From: Spirodela intermedia
Taxonomy: Eukaryota; Streptophyta; Magnoliopsida; Alismatales; Araceae
Length of the DNA: 64,000 nt
Direction of reading: 5' to 3'
Assembly: GCA_902729315.2 (NCBI GenBank)
Contig: LR746274.1
Location: 4,305,037 to 4,369,036, forward strand
Shown here: positions 48,531 through 59,858 of the stretch, in pieces
Layout: each line of letters starts with the position of its first letter
How positions within the stretch are numbered: the stretch's first letter is position 1
Program-made: the position numbers and the translations under genes
The notes under the pieces: generated by a model
What the model was told of the DNA's origin: nothing
What the model saw: only the letters and a program-made list of their open reading frames with translations
The model's database searches: none

Positions 48531-50108
48531 CTCACACAAATTTCAAATTTATAAAACTAGAAAATATTATTTTATAGGTTTTTCAAAATATTTTAGAACA
48601 AATAAATCAATTCTAATTTTATCAAAGGTTCCAAAAATAATAATAAAATTTCAAGTTGATCATAGGGACTAAGATAATATTTCATAATTTTTTCAAAAAA
48701 ATATGATTTTGAATAATTTTTAGACTAAATGATGAAATAAAAATGTATTAAAAATTTTATAAAAAATGAAAATTTAGGTACAAATGTCAAGATGACATTA
48801 GTCAAACAAAAATAATGTTTTATTTGGTGATTCTTATGTAAATGATTACAAATGATTTAATTGATCAAAATAAGACTTGTAAAAGTTAGAACAATCATAA
48901 TTGAATGAAAGAAGTTTTCAAAACTTTAAATCACATAAAATATCACTAAATTAAGAAATAACTAAGTTTAAATAAAAAAAGTAGAGTTTCAACTTTGTGG
49001 TGACAATTGTTAAAATTCTATGTATTCAATAAGATTAATGTACAATATTTATGGCCTCAAAGGTTCCTTTTAGATCATCTTTTATAGTTGTCACTTACTT
49101 TAGTGAAAAAATAATGACTTTTGACTCTTCAGTGACTTTCACGTAACAAAAATTAGTTGAAATGATAGTAAGGTGTGGTTTAGAAAGCTTCATGCTTATG
49201 TCTACACAACAAGAGGAAGCTTTTCATTACATTTAGTATGTTCTAAGAAAGTGACAACTTGTCTCATGGTAGATCATCTTCTTTCTAATGATGATTGGTT
49301 CGTTGATCAATTTGAGGTGAGTTATTTGATATATTTGCAATTTTTTAACTAAAATCAGTCAATAGTTGGCAACAATAGTGTGTGAATTATATTAATGATA
49401 TTTTCACTAATGATTGAGTGATTATGATGGCTTAATCATTGACCAGTATTATATAGAAAAATTATGATTTAATTAGATAAAAAATGAGTTTTGGCTCTAC
49501 TAGGATTTAAACCTTTGCCGATATCTACCCACATGAGATAAAAGTAATCAATTACGCTCATACCCTTACTTAGTGACATCATGGAGATGCTTCATTCTCA
49601 TAGAGTATGGGTATTATAAGTATAAATAGATATTAAACTTATGAACATTGGTACAAATTTAATCGTGCATCAATTATTTTTTTATGTCCCAAACAAATAT
49701 AGCTATACTAGTTTTCATTACTATCATCTTTTTACATGCATATGACTACTCCTTGACCCATGCTAAGTTGACCACAAGTGACATGGAAGGGGAGTGATGC
49801 ACACATGACTTGCTAACCATTCTTTAGTCACTTGAACCCCCAGCTCACATCTTCACTTAATTGTGCTCTCGACCTTGTTATAGGCCCAGTTGGTTGGCAT
49901 GTCCTTTCTTTTCTATATATTTTATTTTATTTTATTTATTTATCTAAGAATATGATAATAAAAATAATAGAAAATTATATAATTAGTCAAAAATTCATAT
50001 TAACCAACTAAAAACTAATTTTCTCAATTTAATAAGTCTATTTATCACGAGTAAAGTTAAAAATATATTTTTAATAAATTATTAACTCATGATAATAAAA
50101 ACTTATTA
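48531..50108 (-). mobile_element. Family-1 LTR, truncated and strongly decayed
   Basis: Reversed family-1 sequence from 'cacacaaatttcaaattta' (about 30 bases inside the expected terminus) to 'aaaaacttatta', a decayed reversed start. The missing first bases mean the target duplication cannot be checked. It is one of the most AT-rich copies. Confidence 0.75.
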
Positions 50109-51046
50109 TGAAACCCCCTCCTTTCTACTATCTCTCCTTCACCCTCACTCATCTTCCTCACTTCCTCTCTTCCTCTTTCTAACTTGATAACTTAGCTGCT
50201 TGTTGTCACTCCATGGCTTACATGAAGAATTGTGGTTTGCTTTTACCTGGAACCAAGCTAATCTTACCAATTCATGCACTATTTTTAAAACCCATTAACG
50301 TACTTATCAAATATTTTAGCCACAAAGTAGTTTGCTTGCTATCTTTCATTGGCTTACTTTCATATTGTGGTTTTCTTTTACTCGAAATTAAGCCAGTCCA
50401 ATGTATTCATTAAATATTATCAGAACCCATTAAGTAAGTTCTCAAATATTTTAGCCATAGTAAAAATATTTCAAGTATAATTTATTGTGCATTAAAAAAA
50501 CTATCACAATTTTAAAATAGTTAATTTTTTAAAAAATCAGACAACCCTTAATTCCTCATAAATGATTTACGATTTAATGGTGCAAGTGTTAGACTTTTGT
50601 ACAGCAGCATGGAAAGGCTCAATATATGCTAGAATTGCCTCATATAGTTCACCAACTTCATGTGTAACAATGTCTTGCGACAATGTTGATTTGTCCTAAG
50701 AATTTGGTTAAATATTTGATTAAAAGTAAAGTAGTTTATACTTAACATGGTGTCAAAATCTTAATTAGTTGATATGGTTTCCTCTCAATAGAAGAAAAAC
50801 TCAAAATCAATAGAGTAATCTGGATAACTGACAGTAATGTGTTTTCTGCTTAAAGTTATCACAAGGAATCTATAGGAACCTGATTTGTTTCGCTCTCCAT
50901 GGTATCATATGCTTGAGTAAATCAAATGTCCATACCACAAAATTTTGAAGGGATTGCAGCACCATCTTTCATGAGATTACCATGTACCAACATATGATGA
51001 GAAATAAAGGCTAAATGTCCATTACAGTTTGCTGCATTGAAAATAT
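50109..51046. other. Spacer with an imperfect 136-bp tandem duplication
   Basis: Downstream flank of the KCR-like gene ending at 51047. Two diverged units start at about 50215 and 50351 (both 'ggctta', then 'attgtggttt', 'cttttac' and 'tcaaatattttagccaca'). No gene is recognised. Confidence 0.55.
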
Positions 51047-51898
51047 TTAAGATAAAGACTCTACTTTTTTGCCATAGATATTGCTCATTCTTTTTTGAAG
51101 AGCAGACCTTAACAGCACTCTATTAACAATACAATCAGCTGGCGATAGCTGAACTAGATAATATAGGATAAAATGAGACCAGTAAGGTATACATTCTGGC
51201 CCATAACGAATGCACCGTATCGCCGAACACGCATATTGTGATGGAGTGGCAATGAAGAAGGATGGCCTCAATGTTGGCGTTATATTTGTGACTACATAGA
51301 ACGGAATCTGCAAGAAAAAAAAAGAAATTTACAACAGAATCCAACGCCAGATCGTGCTTGGATGTTTTCAATCACGGATACATGCATACAATTTTCAATT
51401 TTTTTATGCATACAACGTTAGATACGCTTCCAAACTGACTTTCACTAAATAGCCGCGCTATTATGGTCATAAAAGCTCAAACTTTTCGGCTGTATGAAGC
51501 TTAGTCCCGTCTGCATAATAATCTAGCGGAAACCTTCTCAAATAGGCTTGACTTCAGATGATCGGCAAATTAACATCCATTATTACAATAAAACCAAATC
51601 AATAGTTCGAATGATTTTAAGTGCAAAAATTTACTAGAATCCATGGCTTTAGTTAGACCGCATTCTCCTTGCCTACCCAATGCCACGTTTTAGTCAATTG
51701 GATTGTTAAATGTCATAAAGGACCGTCTGAATGAAAGAATTAACTGTGTTCGCCTCTAGGGTATATTATCAATCTACTGGTGAAATACTCCTGTAGAAGG
51801 CCTACTTTAACTAGATTCCCAGACAGTAGGCACAGACCACTCAATACCGGCGTGGGAGTTTGGTAGGAACCATCTTCAGACATGCCCCAACCCCCAAT

Positions 51899-51952
<54 letters not shown>

Positions 51953-54146
51953 TGAGTGCATCAGTAATGTCCATGTACCATGTGTACAAACGACGATCAG
52001 GTCTGACTTATTTTCCCCGATTCAAGGCTTCAAATGATCTGTGTCCTAGAACTACTGTTTTTCGCATGCTTTAACGACAGAGCCCTAGGCCTTTTAAAAG
52101 TCATCGGGGCTCAAGCTAGATAATGTCACACCCACTAGCCAGCCCTGCGGATGTCACTGTACGTACATTATCAAAATAATCTCCCCTCGCAAGCATCAAT
52201 CTTACTGACGAAATAGAGGAATGTAGTAACATGCAGGTTGTACTGCAAGTGATCCATTGATTTATATTTAGTCTTGAGGAATAAGGGTACAACATTATGC
52301 TAACCTGGCATTGGGCGTGGATCCCACTCTGCTTGTACTCGGCGTGCAAACTCTTAGAAAGACTACTAATGTACCTGATAAATGTCAAAGAATTCCAAGC
52401 ACTAGATTATCCCAAAAAAATATAAAATAGAACTAAGAAAATAATGGTTATAAGTTATTCTAGCAGGCTTCTACTAGGCCAATTTTTTTCTATTTTATGC
52501 ATTCCTCAAGTTTCATTAGCCTTTCAAAGTATTGTGCGCATCTTGACTTTTCAACTGAGGACATTCTTTACAGGTATTTTTTTTGCCTGAATAATATTAT
52601 TTCAAATACATAGTAAAGTAAAATTTAGGGATGGTTTTACCAGTAGCTTTGAAGTGCAAATGTTTCAACCGAATCAGAAATTCGTGTTGAAAAAAGAAAA
52701 TAAATTATTAGCGAAATATCTACAGAGAATGACTGAGAAGATTATTCTTTCTACTATTATTTCGTTGCCCAATCTTTTAATAATGTACCCTAACAGATAC
52801 TGTACCAAAGACAGGGAAAACCGATATCTGATCTGTGAAGAAATACGGCTGAGATCCCTTTGTCATAGGAAACACATGATTCTTTTCACATTCTTTCAAA
52901 CAAATAAAAGAATCACAGGTTTCGCGATAAAACGGTTAATAATATCCCTTGTGAAAGTGAAAGAACTACAAGCATGACTCCGCAGCTTTGGATGAGTCAA
53001 AATAACAAAGGGAGAAACAAAACCAGAAGAATGAGCGAAGACATATTGGAAAAGAAGTCAAAAGATGTATGTTGCGTTAAGAGATAAACCTAACCTCTGT
53101 TAAATAAAATATAAGCCTTGGGACCAGAAATTAAAGACTTAAGAAGAGAAGCCGAAAATCCCAATCCATGGATTAAGACGTGAACCAAGACGGACGAGTA
53201 ATTATCATGATGTAGGGCCGGCTGCCACATATGTAATGGGAGGGAAATAGGAAAGTAAACAACATGGTCCGTGTCCAGGTGAAGGGTCCCGAAGAGGACA
53301 GTAATGGCGGGGTCTAGGTGTTCCCCATTATATTTATATAGTAGTAGTATCTCTCCTGCAGGAAACTAAGCACAGTACAAGCTAAAATTATTCAACAAAT
53401 TACGAACTAAAGTTTAGCTTGGACTAGACTGGGCTTGCCAAAGCTCGGGTTAGACCTCGTAAGCTGGAGCTCACCAGGTTCATATACAAACCGAAGATGG
53501 AGGAGAGAGCTTACCCCTTGGTCCCGGTATATACAGCATAGAGCGGGAACGACGGAATCACTGTCGATCCGGAGCCAATGTTGATGATGGCACCTCTCCT
53601 TCGCTGAAGCATACTCGGCAATACCGCCGCGGTGACGACCGTCGGCGCGACCAGATTCACTCTCACGATTTTCCCCCACATCTCCTCATCAATCTCGTGG
53701 AAAAACATCGGCTTTTTCTGTGAAAGCCCTGCGTTGTTCACCAGAATCCCCACGTCGATCTCCTTGATAACGTCTTTCAGATTTCTTATCCCCTCACTGA
53801 GGTCGCCGGACAAGTCAATGACGACAGTCTTCAACTCCACGCCGGGTACTTCGGCCTTCATTTCGCTTGAGGCTCGGCTGAGCTTGTCGGGATTCCGGCC
53901 GACGAGGACGAGATTGAGACCTCTCCGGGCCAGCTCAAACGCCATGGCCTTGCCAATCCCATCGGTTGGACCGGTGACAATCGCCCACTGTCCGTAGTCG
54001 ATGAGATTCTTCGATGAGAGGAGGAAGATGTAAACCAATTGGAGGATGGATATGAAAAATCTAAACGTTGAGAGTGTACCCAGGGACAAGCAGACGAGAA
54101 CCCAGGAGGGTTGGGACTGAAGGGTTTCTAGGAGCGAGCGTTCCAT
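51047..54146 (-). CDS. Very-long-chain 3-ketoacyl-CoA reductase-like protein (KCR-like 2), 3 exons
   Basis: The model is complement(join(51047..51307, 52305..52374, 53515..54146)), GT-AG introns, 320 residues. The family's role is NADPH-dependent reduction of 3-ketoacyl-CoA in the ER fatty-acid elongase. An N-terminal hydrophobic anchor (about 15-45) precedes the SDR fold: cofactor motif TGPTDGIG (58-65), 'LVGRNPDKL', NNAG (137-140), 'NIGSG' with the probable catalytic Ser192, and YTGTK with Tyr206/Lys210. Exon 2 encodes 'YISSLSKSLHAEYKQSG' and ends CQ; exon 3 begins 'IPFYVVTNITPTLR'. Exon boundaries match the paralog at 55.8 kb and the usual plant KCR layout. Oddities: the Ser-Tyr loop is one residue shorter than in the paralog, the normally conserved 'VATKM' of exon 3 is 'VVTNI', and no C-terminal dilysine signal is present. 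It may have changed specificity or activity. Confidence 0.85.
51901..51949. repeat. (CT)n microsatellite in intron 2 of KCR-like 2
   Basis: A CT dinucleotide run of about 49 bp lying within the 51308-52304 intron. Confidence 0.9.
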
Positions 54147-55831
54147 TGGCTTCCCCTATTTTTGTGATGACTGCCGATCGTACCTCGATAGGTATAGAAT
54201 GAATAGGGAGAAAACAAATAATTAATATATGCAGGTACATATCCCATTCATTTAGTGTGCCAGGGAGGAAGTAAAGGATAGGCCGCGACGGCTGGGACGT
54301 CAGAATTTCGATGAACGAAAATCTCGTTTCACAGTGCAATAGAGTGCTGGAATATGCTTATCTGGTGAATATAGATAGACAAACGTATGTGTCGAGACAG
54401 ACAGACAGAGAGATCTCTTTGAAACCAGTGATTCACACTCAAACATGGGACAGGAGTTTCACAGAAATTAAGTGGAAAGACACAGCGACGGAGAGGGGAA
54501 AGAGAGAGAGAGGAGCACGGGATAACTGATGAAAAGAGAGATGGCAGACAACAGTACATTACGTTCTGCTGAGCGGTAGAGCTTTTCTGAAATAACTTAT
54601 TCCGTAGTTTAAATACATTTCAATTTCAAAAGGTCTCCCATCAGTTGAGTGTACATTGTAATTTGAAAAAATAAAATGACATTTTTATTAGTCAGGCCTG
54701 TAAATTCGCTTCTCCACCTCATGTTATCAATTTTTTTATTTTTTCATTTCTTTTGAAGACACTGCAAATTGTTCCAGAGAGTCGTCATCATGTTTTGACT
54801 GTCATCTAAGAAAATTCACTCGGTAATATTATTTCCTTTGCTTTATTCGTCGCAGATGGTCATTACATCATTATTTTCATTCATTTATTACTCTCCTAGA
54901 TATATCATGACGTGTTTATCCAAACCCCTTTGGAAAAGAGTCATATTTTCTTGGATCTTTGATGTCTTTATCATGATTTAATTCATACAATGAATATTTC
55001 AAATCATTATTAACCCTTGATAATAAATATTTTTTGGACGTCCCATCAACTCATTCATAGTCCCAAGGTCATATTGCTACGGATATCACGATGTGAATTC
55101 AATTGAACAATGGAAATCCCAACATTTGTCCAACTGATCGAAAGGCTGGCTAAAACTCACCAGACAATTTTGGTTGGCTCTGTGAACGTCCCTTCGATCA
55201 TATTATTTGGTTCCATTTTGAAACTATAGTCCTAATAGGGAAGGGTTGGCTAACGGATATATGACAAACATAGAACATTTAACATTAAGTTCATTACCCA
55301 AGAAGGAAAATTAAAACTGAGACGACAATTTTGGTCAAAATTGTAAGTATCCTTTCTGTCATATCATCATCAAATTCTATTTTCAAAGCATACTACAAAT
55401 AGGAAAGGGTGTGGAGAATGGAAATCCTATGAACATAGAATATTTAACATTCAGAATGTTTCCAATAAAGGTTATCCGTTATAAATGTTATTCATATGTT
55501 ACACGTACATTCACGTATATGGAAGCTGGATAGAGGTATTCTAGGTAGAAAACATCCACACTTCTGGGTTTACGTCTTAAAATATGATGGGAGAAACACA
55601 TTATCACATACAGAACCTTACATACAAAATTACAAGTTCCACATAATAGATCTTCCTTGTGTCTGACAATCATGGACAATATTCGATTCAAAGCATAAAA
55701 GTCTCGTCACTGTCTTCGGAATAATATATTAAGACAAAAATGTGCCAGATCAATCACCACAAAGGTCCACTAGTTCACTGGGGAGACCTCCACAAGGGAA
55801 ACTAAAGAAAATAAACCTGTTTGTCTAAACT
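54147..55831. other. Intergenic region between KCR-like genes
   Basis: It contains the presumed promoter of the KCR-like gene at 54146 and the downstream flank of the gene at 55832. Two diverged segments of about 150 bp (about 55150-55290 and 55312-55460, sharing 'gacaattttgg' and 'catagaa(c/t)atttaacatt') form an imperfect tandem repeat. No further gene was recognised. Confidence 0.4.
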
Positions 55832-57469
55832 TCAAGATTTCTTTCTCCGACTAAGACCATGTTGCAGTCGGAAGCCATTGATAATCCGATCTGGCACTAA
55901 TGTAAGGAGACACCATTGAAGAAAATGAGGCCAATAAGTCATACATCTTGATTCATAGCCAATAAATTTTACAGCTGACTTAGCATATTGTGTTGGAATC
56001 GGTGAGAAAAAGGAAGATTGTCTGAACGCCACCATCTTTGTTGCTACATAAAATGGCACCTGAAAGAGGCCCACGAAAGGAAATCAGGCATTTATTACTT
56101 TTTACCTTAGTGTCACTTTTTGTAGAAAAATGTTTCTGTAGAGTTTACAGCATACATGGACATGGATTACGCAAATGTAATAAAGATACAGCAAGAAATG
56201 AAGAGACTAGCCTACCTGGCATTGTGTGTGGATACCTTCCTCCTTATACTCTATGTGCAAACATCTTGATAAACTATCGACATAGCTGAAAAAGAAGTTA
56301 AATACGATTAGGGAATCCATAGCTAAAGTCTTGTCAAAATCATAGAAATAAATTATTTTATGCAAGCTTAGAGTGAAATGGCTTGGGTAAACGGATATTA
56401 TTGCGTTCTAGGACACCCAATGGATTTCGTGCAGACTTCTATTCTAGCACACGTTTTAGAAAATATATAGATTATATGAAGGTTGTAAGGATAGAAATTA
56501 TGGAACGCAGGCTTTAGCTTAAATTTGAAAGTGTAACAGGCAAAGGTTCTTGTACGAATTTTAAATAGATCCTAAAGTACTATTTGAAGGCAAGGCATAC
56601 CTCTGCTTGATTATAATCATATACATCACCCAATGCCTGGAGTCCAGCGGAAGGTAAGAGAGAAGAGTTATTGTCTTCTGGGTTCTGTATATGTATGTAT
56701 ATTTCTGGAATTATTTCTGGTGACAATATCAATATGTGTAGTTTTTGGTCTTGTAAAAATGGTCTCATCCAAATATCCATATATCTGGACAAAGGAAATA
56801 AAGAACAGGAGCAAGAGGGGAAAGGACTTACCCTTTTGTCCCCGCGTAAACGGCCAGGAGGGGGTGAGATGGTAAAGCCACGGTCGAGCCGGAGCCAATA
56901 TTGACGATGGCCCCCCTCTTCTTCTTCAGCATCGCCCGCAGCACTGCCTTCGTGACTGCTGTCAAGGCCTCAAGGTTCACCTTCAGCTGGCCCATCAGAA
57001 GATCCTCTTCCACCTCGTGCAAGAACATGGTGTGACGATACGAGATCCCCGCGCTGTTCACTAGAACCCCTACGTCGATGCCCTCGATCGCCGTCTCCAG
57101 GTTTCGGATTCCTTTGGACAGGTCACCGGAGAGGTCGACGACGACGGTCTGCACCTCAACGGTGGGGACTTGGGCCTGGATTTCGCCGGTGACTTCGCTG
57201 AGCTTGTCGGGGTTTCGCCCGACGAGGAGCAAGTTGAGGCCTCGGCGAGCCAGCTCGAAGGCGAGTGCCTTGCCGATGCCGTCGGTGGCGCCGGTGATGA
57301 CCGCCCATCGGCCGTAGTCGAGGAGGTTCTTATCGGGGCGGAGGAAGAAGATGTAGAGCCATTTGAGGACACAGAATGAGAACCTTAAGACAGCGAACGC
57401 TCCAACGGATGAAAGAAGCAGAACCCATGAGGGTTGGGACTGCAACGTCCCTCCAAAGAAGAGCTCCAT
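55832..57469 (-). CDS. Very-long-chain 3-ketoacyl-CoA reductase-like protein (KCR-like 3), 3 exons
   Basis: The model is complement(join(55832..56059, 56216..56285, 56832..57469)), GT-AG introns, 311 residues, close to the roughly 310-325 usual for plant KCRs. Expected function: the first reduction step of very-long-chain fatty-acid elongation at the ER, with NADPH. Seen: N-terminal membrane segment (about 15-44), TGATDGIG (59-66), 'LLVGRNPDKL' (about 81-90), NSAG (138-141), 'NIGSG' with probable catalytic Ser193, and YAGTK with Tyr208/Lys212. Exon 2 gives 'YVDSLSRCLHIEYKEEG' ending CQ. Exon 3 begins 'VPFYVATKM' and keeps 'YGYWPH'-type sequence ('CMTYWPHF'). The C-terminus RRKKS is only an approximate dilysine ER signal. 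It is the most family-like of the three tandem units and the likeliest to be functional. Confidence 0.9.
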
Positions 57470-57634
57470 TTTTGTTCTTCAAGTGTCCCAGGCTGTTCTC
57501 TCTCTTCTTACGTATAAGTAGATGAAATAGTCTAAATTAAACGGTCTAGTCGAGCTTTCCGCCAGAAATCATTCGACTGGTGGAGGTTCTACTCTGCATG
57601 TAGGTGAAGAGAAATATCAGGGGTAGATGAACCC

Positions 57635-57690
57635 CCTCCCTCTCTCTCTCTCTCACACGCACACACACACGTACACAGAGACACACACAT
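57635..57690. repeat. (CT)n/(CA)n compound microsatellite
   Basis: CT repeats pass into 'acacgcacacacacac' and further CA-rich sequence, upstream of the minus-strand KCR-like 3 gene. Confidence 0.85.
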
Positions 57691-58903
57691 GCATACACAC
57701 TGCCCTTGCCTGCTCGTCTGTCTCTCGGTCTCTCTCTCCCTCTTACTAACAGTCCCTATCTGTATTTTACTCCTGTCTCTGTCCTTTTCACTACCTCCCT
57801 ATCTCTCTTTCTTACTACCCCTCTCTCTCTCAAGCTACCCCTCCCTCCTCCTTGCCTCCCTTTCTCTCTTTGCTTTCATCCCGCTTCCTCAATCGACGTC
57901 AGTGTTCATATGTACGCGGTCGCGTACGTGCGAGTGGCACGCGAGCGAATCCATCCCATTCATTGGATCGGTCAATGATTTTATAGGTAGACCGTACCCC
58001 GTCGACATCCAACGGCTTCTCTCAAATGAGAGAGAACCAACGAGCCAGCGAGTGAGAAGGAGAGAGAGAGAGAGAAGCTTCTTTGATGAAACTATATGCG
58101 GGAAGCTGTAAGAGAATTTAGAGTCGCTGTAAAGGAACCGGATATCTATCAAAGAGGTTTTCCCTTAATGGGAATTTGAAATAGATTATAAACCACTGAC
58201 TTTAATCTCCACTGAAAGCTCTCAGATTGATAAGTTAACAACATTTACTGACCCCTCTCTGGAGTTTCTCCAACCCCTTGCTAATGTGCTCACACAATGT
58301 GAAGAAAGGTTCCCTTCTCCTTCCTTTCCGTCACATAAATACTTCAAGGTTCATCTCTTTCATAAACCGAGCTAGGTCACGGGTAGGCAACGAAGTCCAC
58401 TAAAGATCACCTCATGTTAAGAATTAAATTGAAAGTGAGAGCTACCGGCTTATGACAAGCACCCCGTGGGAACATTAATTGACTTTGGTATTGATTGGCC
58501 TCATCCCACAAGGATATTGCGGAACTCATACGGCGTGCGGGCGCCATTCATTGATTCTGACGTGACCTGCTCGGTTGCAGTAAAATATGTTTCGGCAAAA
58601 AGTTCTTGCTTCTGCATTTATGAGTGAGTTCCTGCCTCATCCCCAACCCGTGTTCAGACTTTACTCCGTGAGAATTTTGGAGTAATCCCCAACCCGTGAG
58701 ACTTTACTCCGTGAGAATCATTAGCTTTGGTTGTGAACCAACTCAATGGTTCGTCATCAAAATAAATGCATCTACTTATCTTACCAACTAGCCAATATGT
58801 GAGGTAAGTTACTCTTTTCTACTACATACATGTTATAATTTACTACATGATCAAGGAAGCCTGGGTGGGAGACAAGAGCCATGTGCCATGCTCGCCGTCC
58901 ATT
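57691..58903. other. Upstream flank of KCR-like 3, no gene seen
   Basis: Pyrimidine-rich to about 57880, then ordinary spacer. A short tandem duplication lies at about 58639-58719: 'atccccaacccgtg' and 'gactttactccgtgagaat' occur twice. The region ends at the segmental duplication junction near 58904. Confidence 0.45.
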
Positions 58904-59858
58904 ATTATTTTTAGAAGTCTTCTTGAATTATAATTAATATACTTGTTTAGAAATATTTTTAAATATCTAAAAATTTGTATTTTCTAGTTTTATCAATTTT
59001 AAATTTACATAATTTATTATATAACGACTAAGTCACCACTCGCCTACATGAGAGAGTGAACAAGTACTTGAATACTCTTATATTGTGACATCACTATAGT
59101 GAAAATAGTTTGAGAAGGTGTGACCACCAATTTAGTCCCACATCAGTTATACGCCAAATATTGAGATGTATATATGGTAATGTGACATTTGAAAATTAAT
59201 AAATACCTTTCTTGTGTGTGTAACGATCACTCCTTGTCCCATAGTCGGCTAGTCACTAATGACATAGAAGAGGAGTGACACACATGTGTCCCATTAGTCT
59301 ATAGGTGTTTGACCCCTAACTTGCAGCTCCACCCAATTATACTTTTGACTTGCTTGTGGGCCCAGTTGACTAGCGGGTCCCTTCTTTTTTATTTTTTATT
59401 TTATTTTTATTTATTTATCTTAAAAATAGGATTATAAAAACTATATAAACTCATATAAAATCATATAATTAGCCAAAAAATCACATTAACAAACTAAAAA
59501 TCACTTTTCACAAATTAACATAAATATAAGTCTATTTATCATGAGTTAAGGCTAAAACTATATTACTTATTAATTATTAACTTATGATAATGAAAACTTT
59601 TCACACCCCCCAACTTAAATCATTGATAGTCACTTAACAATGAAATTACAAAAATAAAAATTCATTAGAGCATACTGGATGCATTGAATAGCCTCCTTTT
59701 GCTGCATTTTTTCTACATTGAAGAGCCTCATTTTGCTATGTTTTTGCTACATTGAAGACGGTACCCATGTCGATTTGCCTTGTGAATTATGATTTGTAGG
59801 AAAATCATGATTTAATTAGATAAAAAGAATGAGTTTTGACTCTAGATGAATTCGAACC

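Noticed and set aside
52654-52977. Frame of 107 codons on the plus strand
   Set aside because: It lies within intron 1 of the minus-strand KCR-like 2 gene, is AT-rich and has no domain.
53632-53997. Plus-strand frame opposite KCR-like 2 exon 1 (and 57078-57379 opposite KCR-like 3, 47308-47955 opposite the pseudogene)
   Set aside because: These are antisense shadows of SDR exons. The sense strand carries the cofactor and catalytic motifs.
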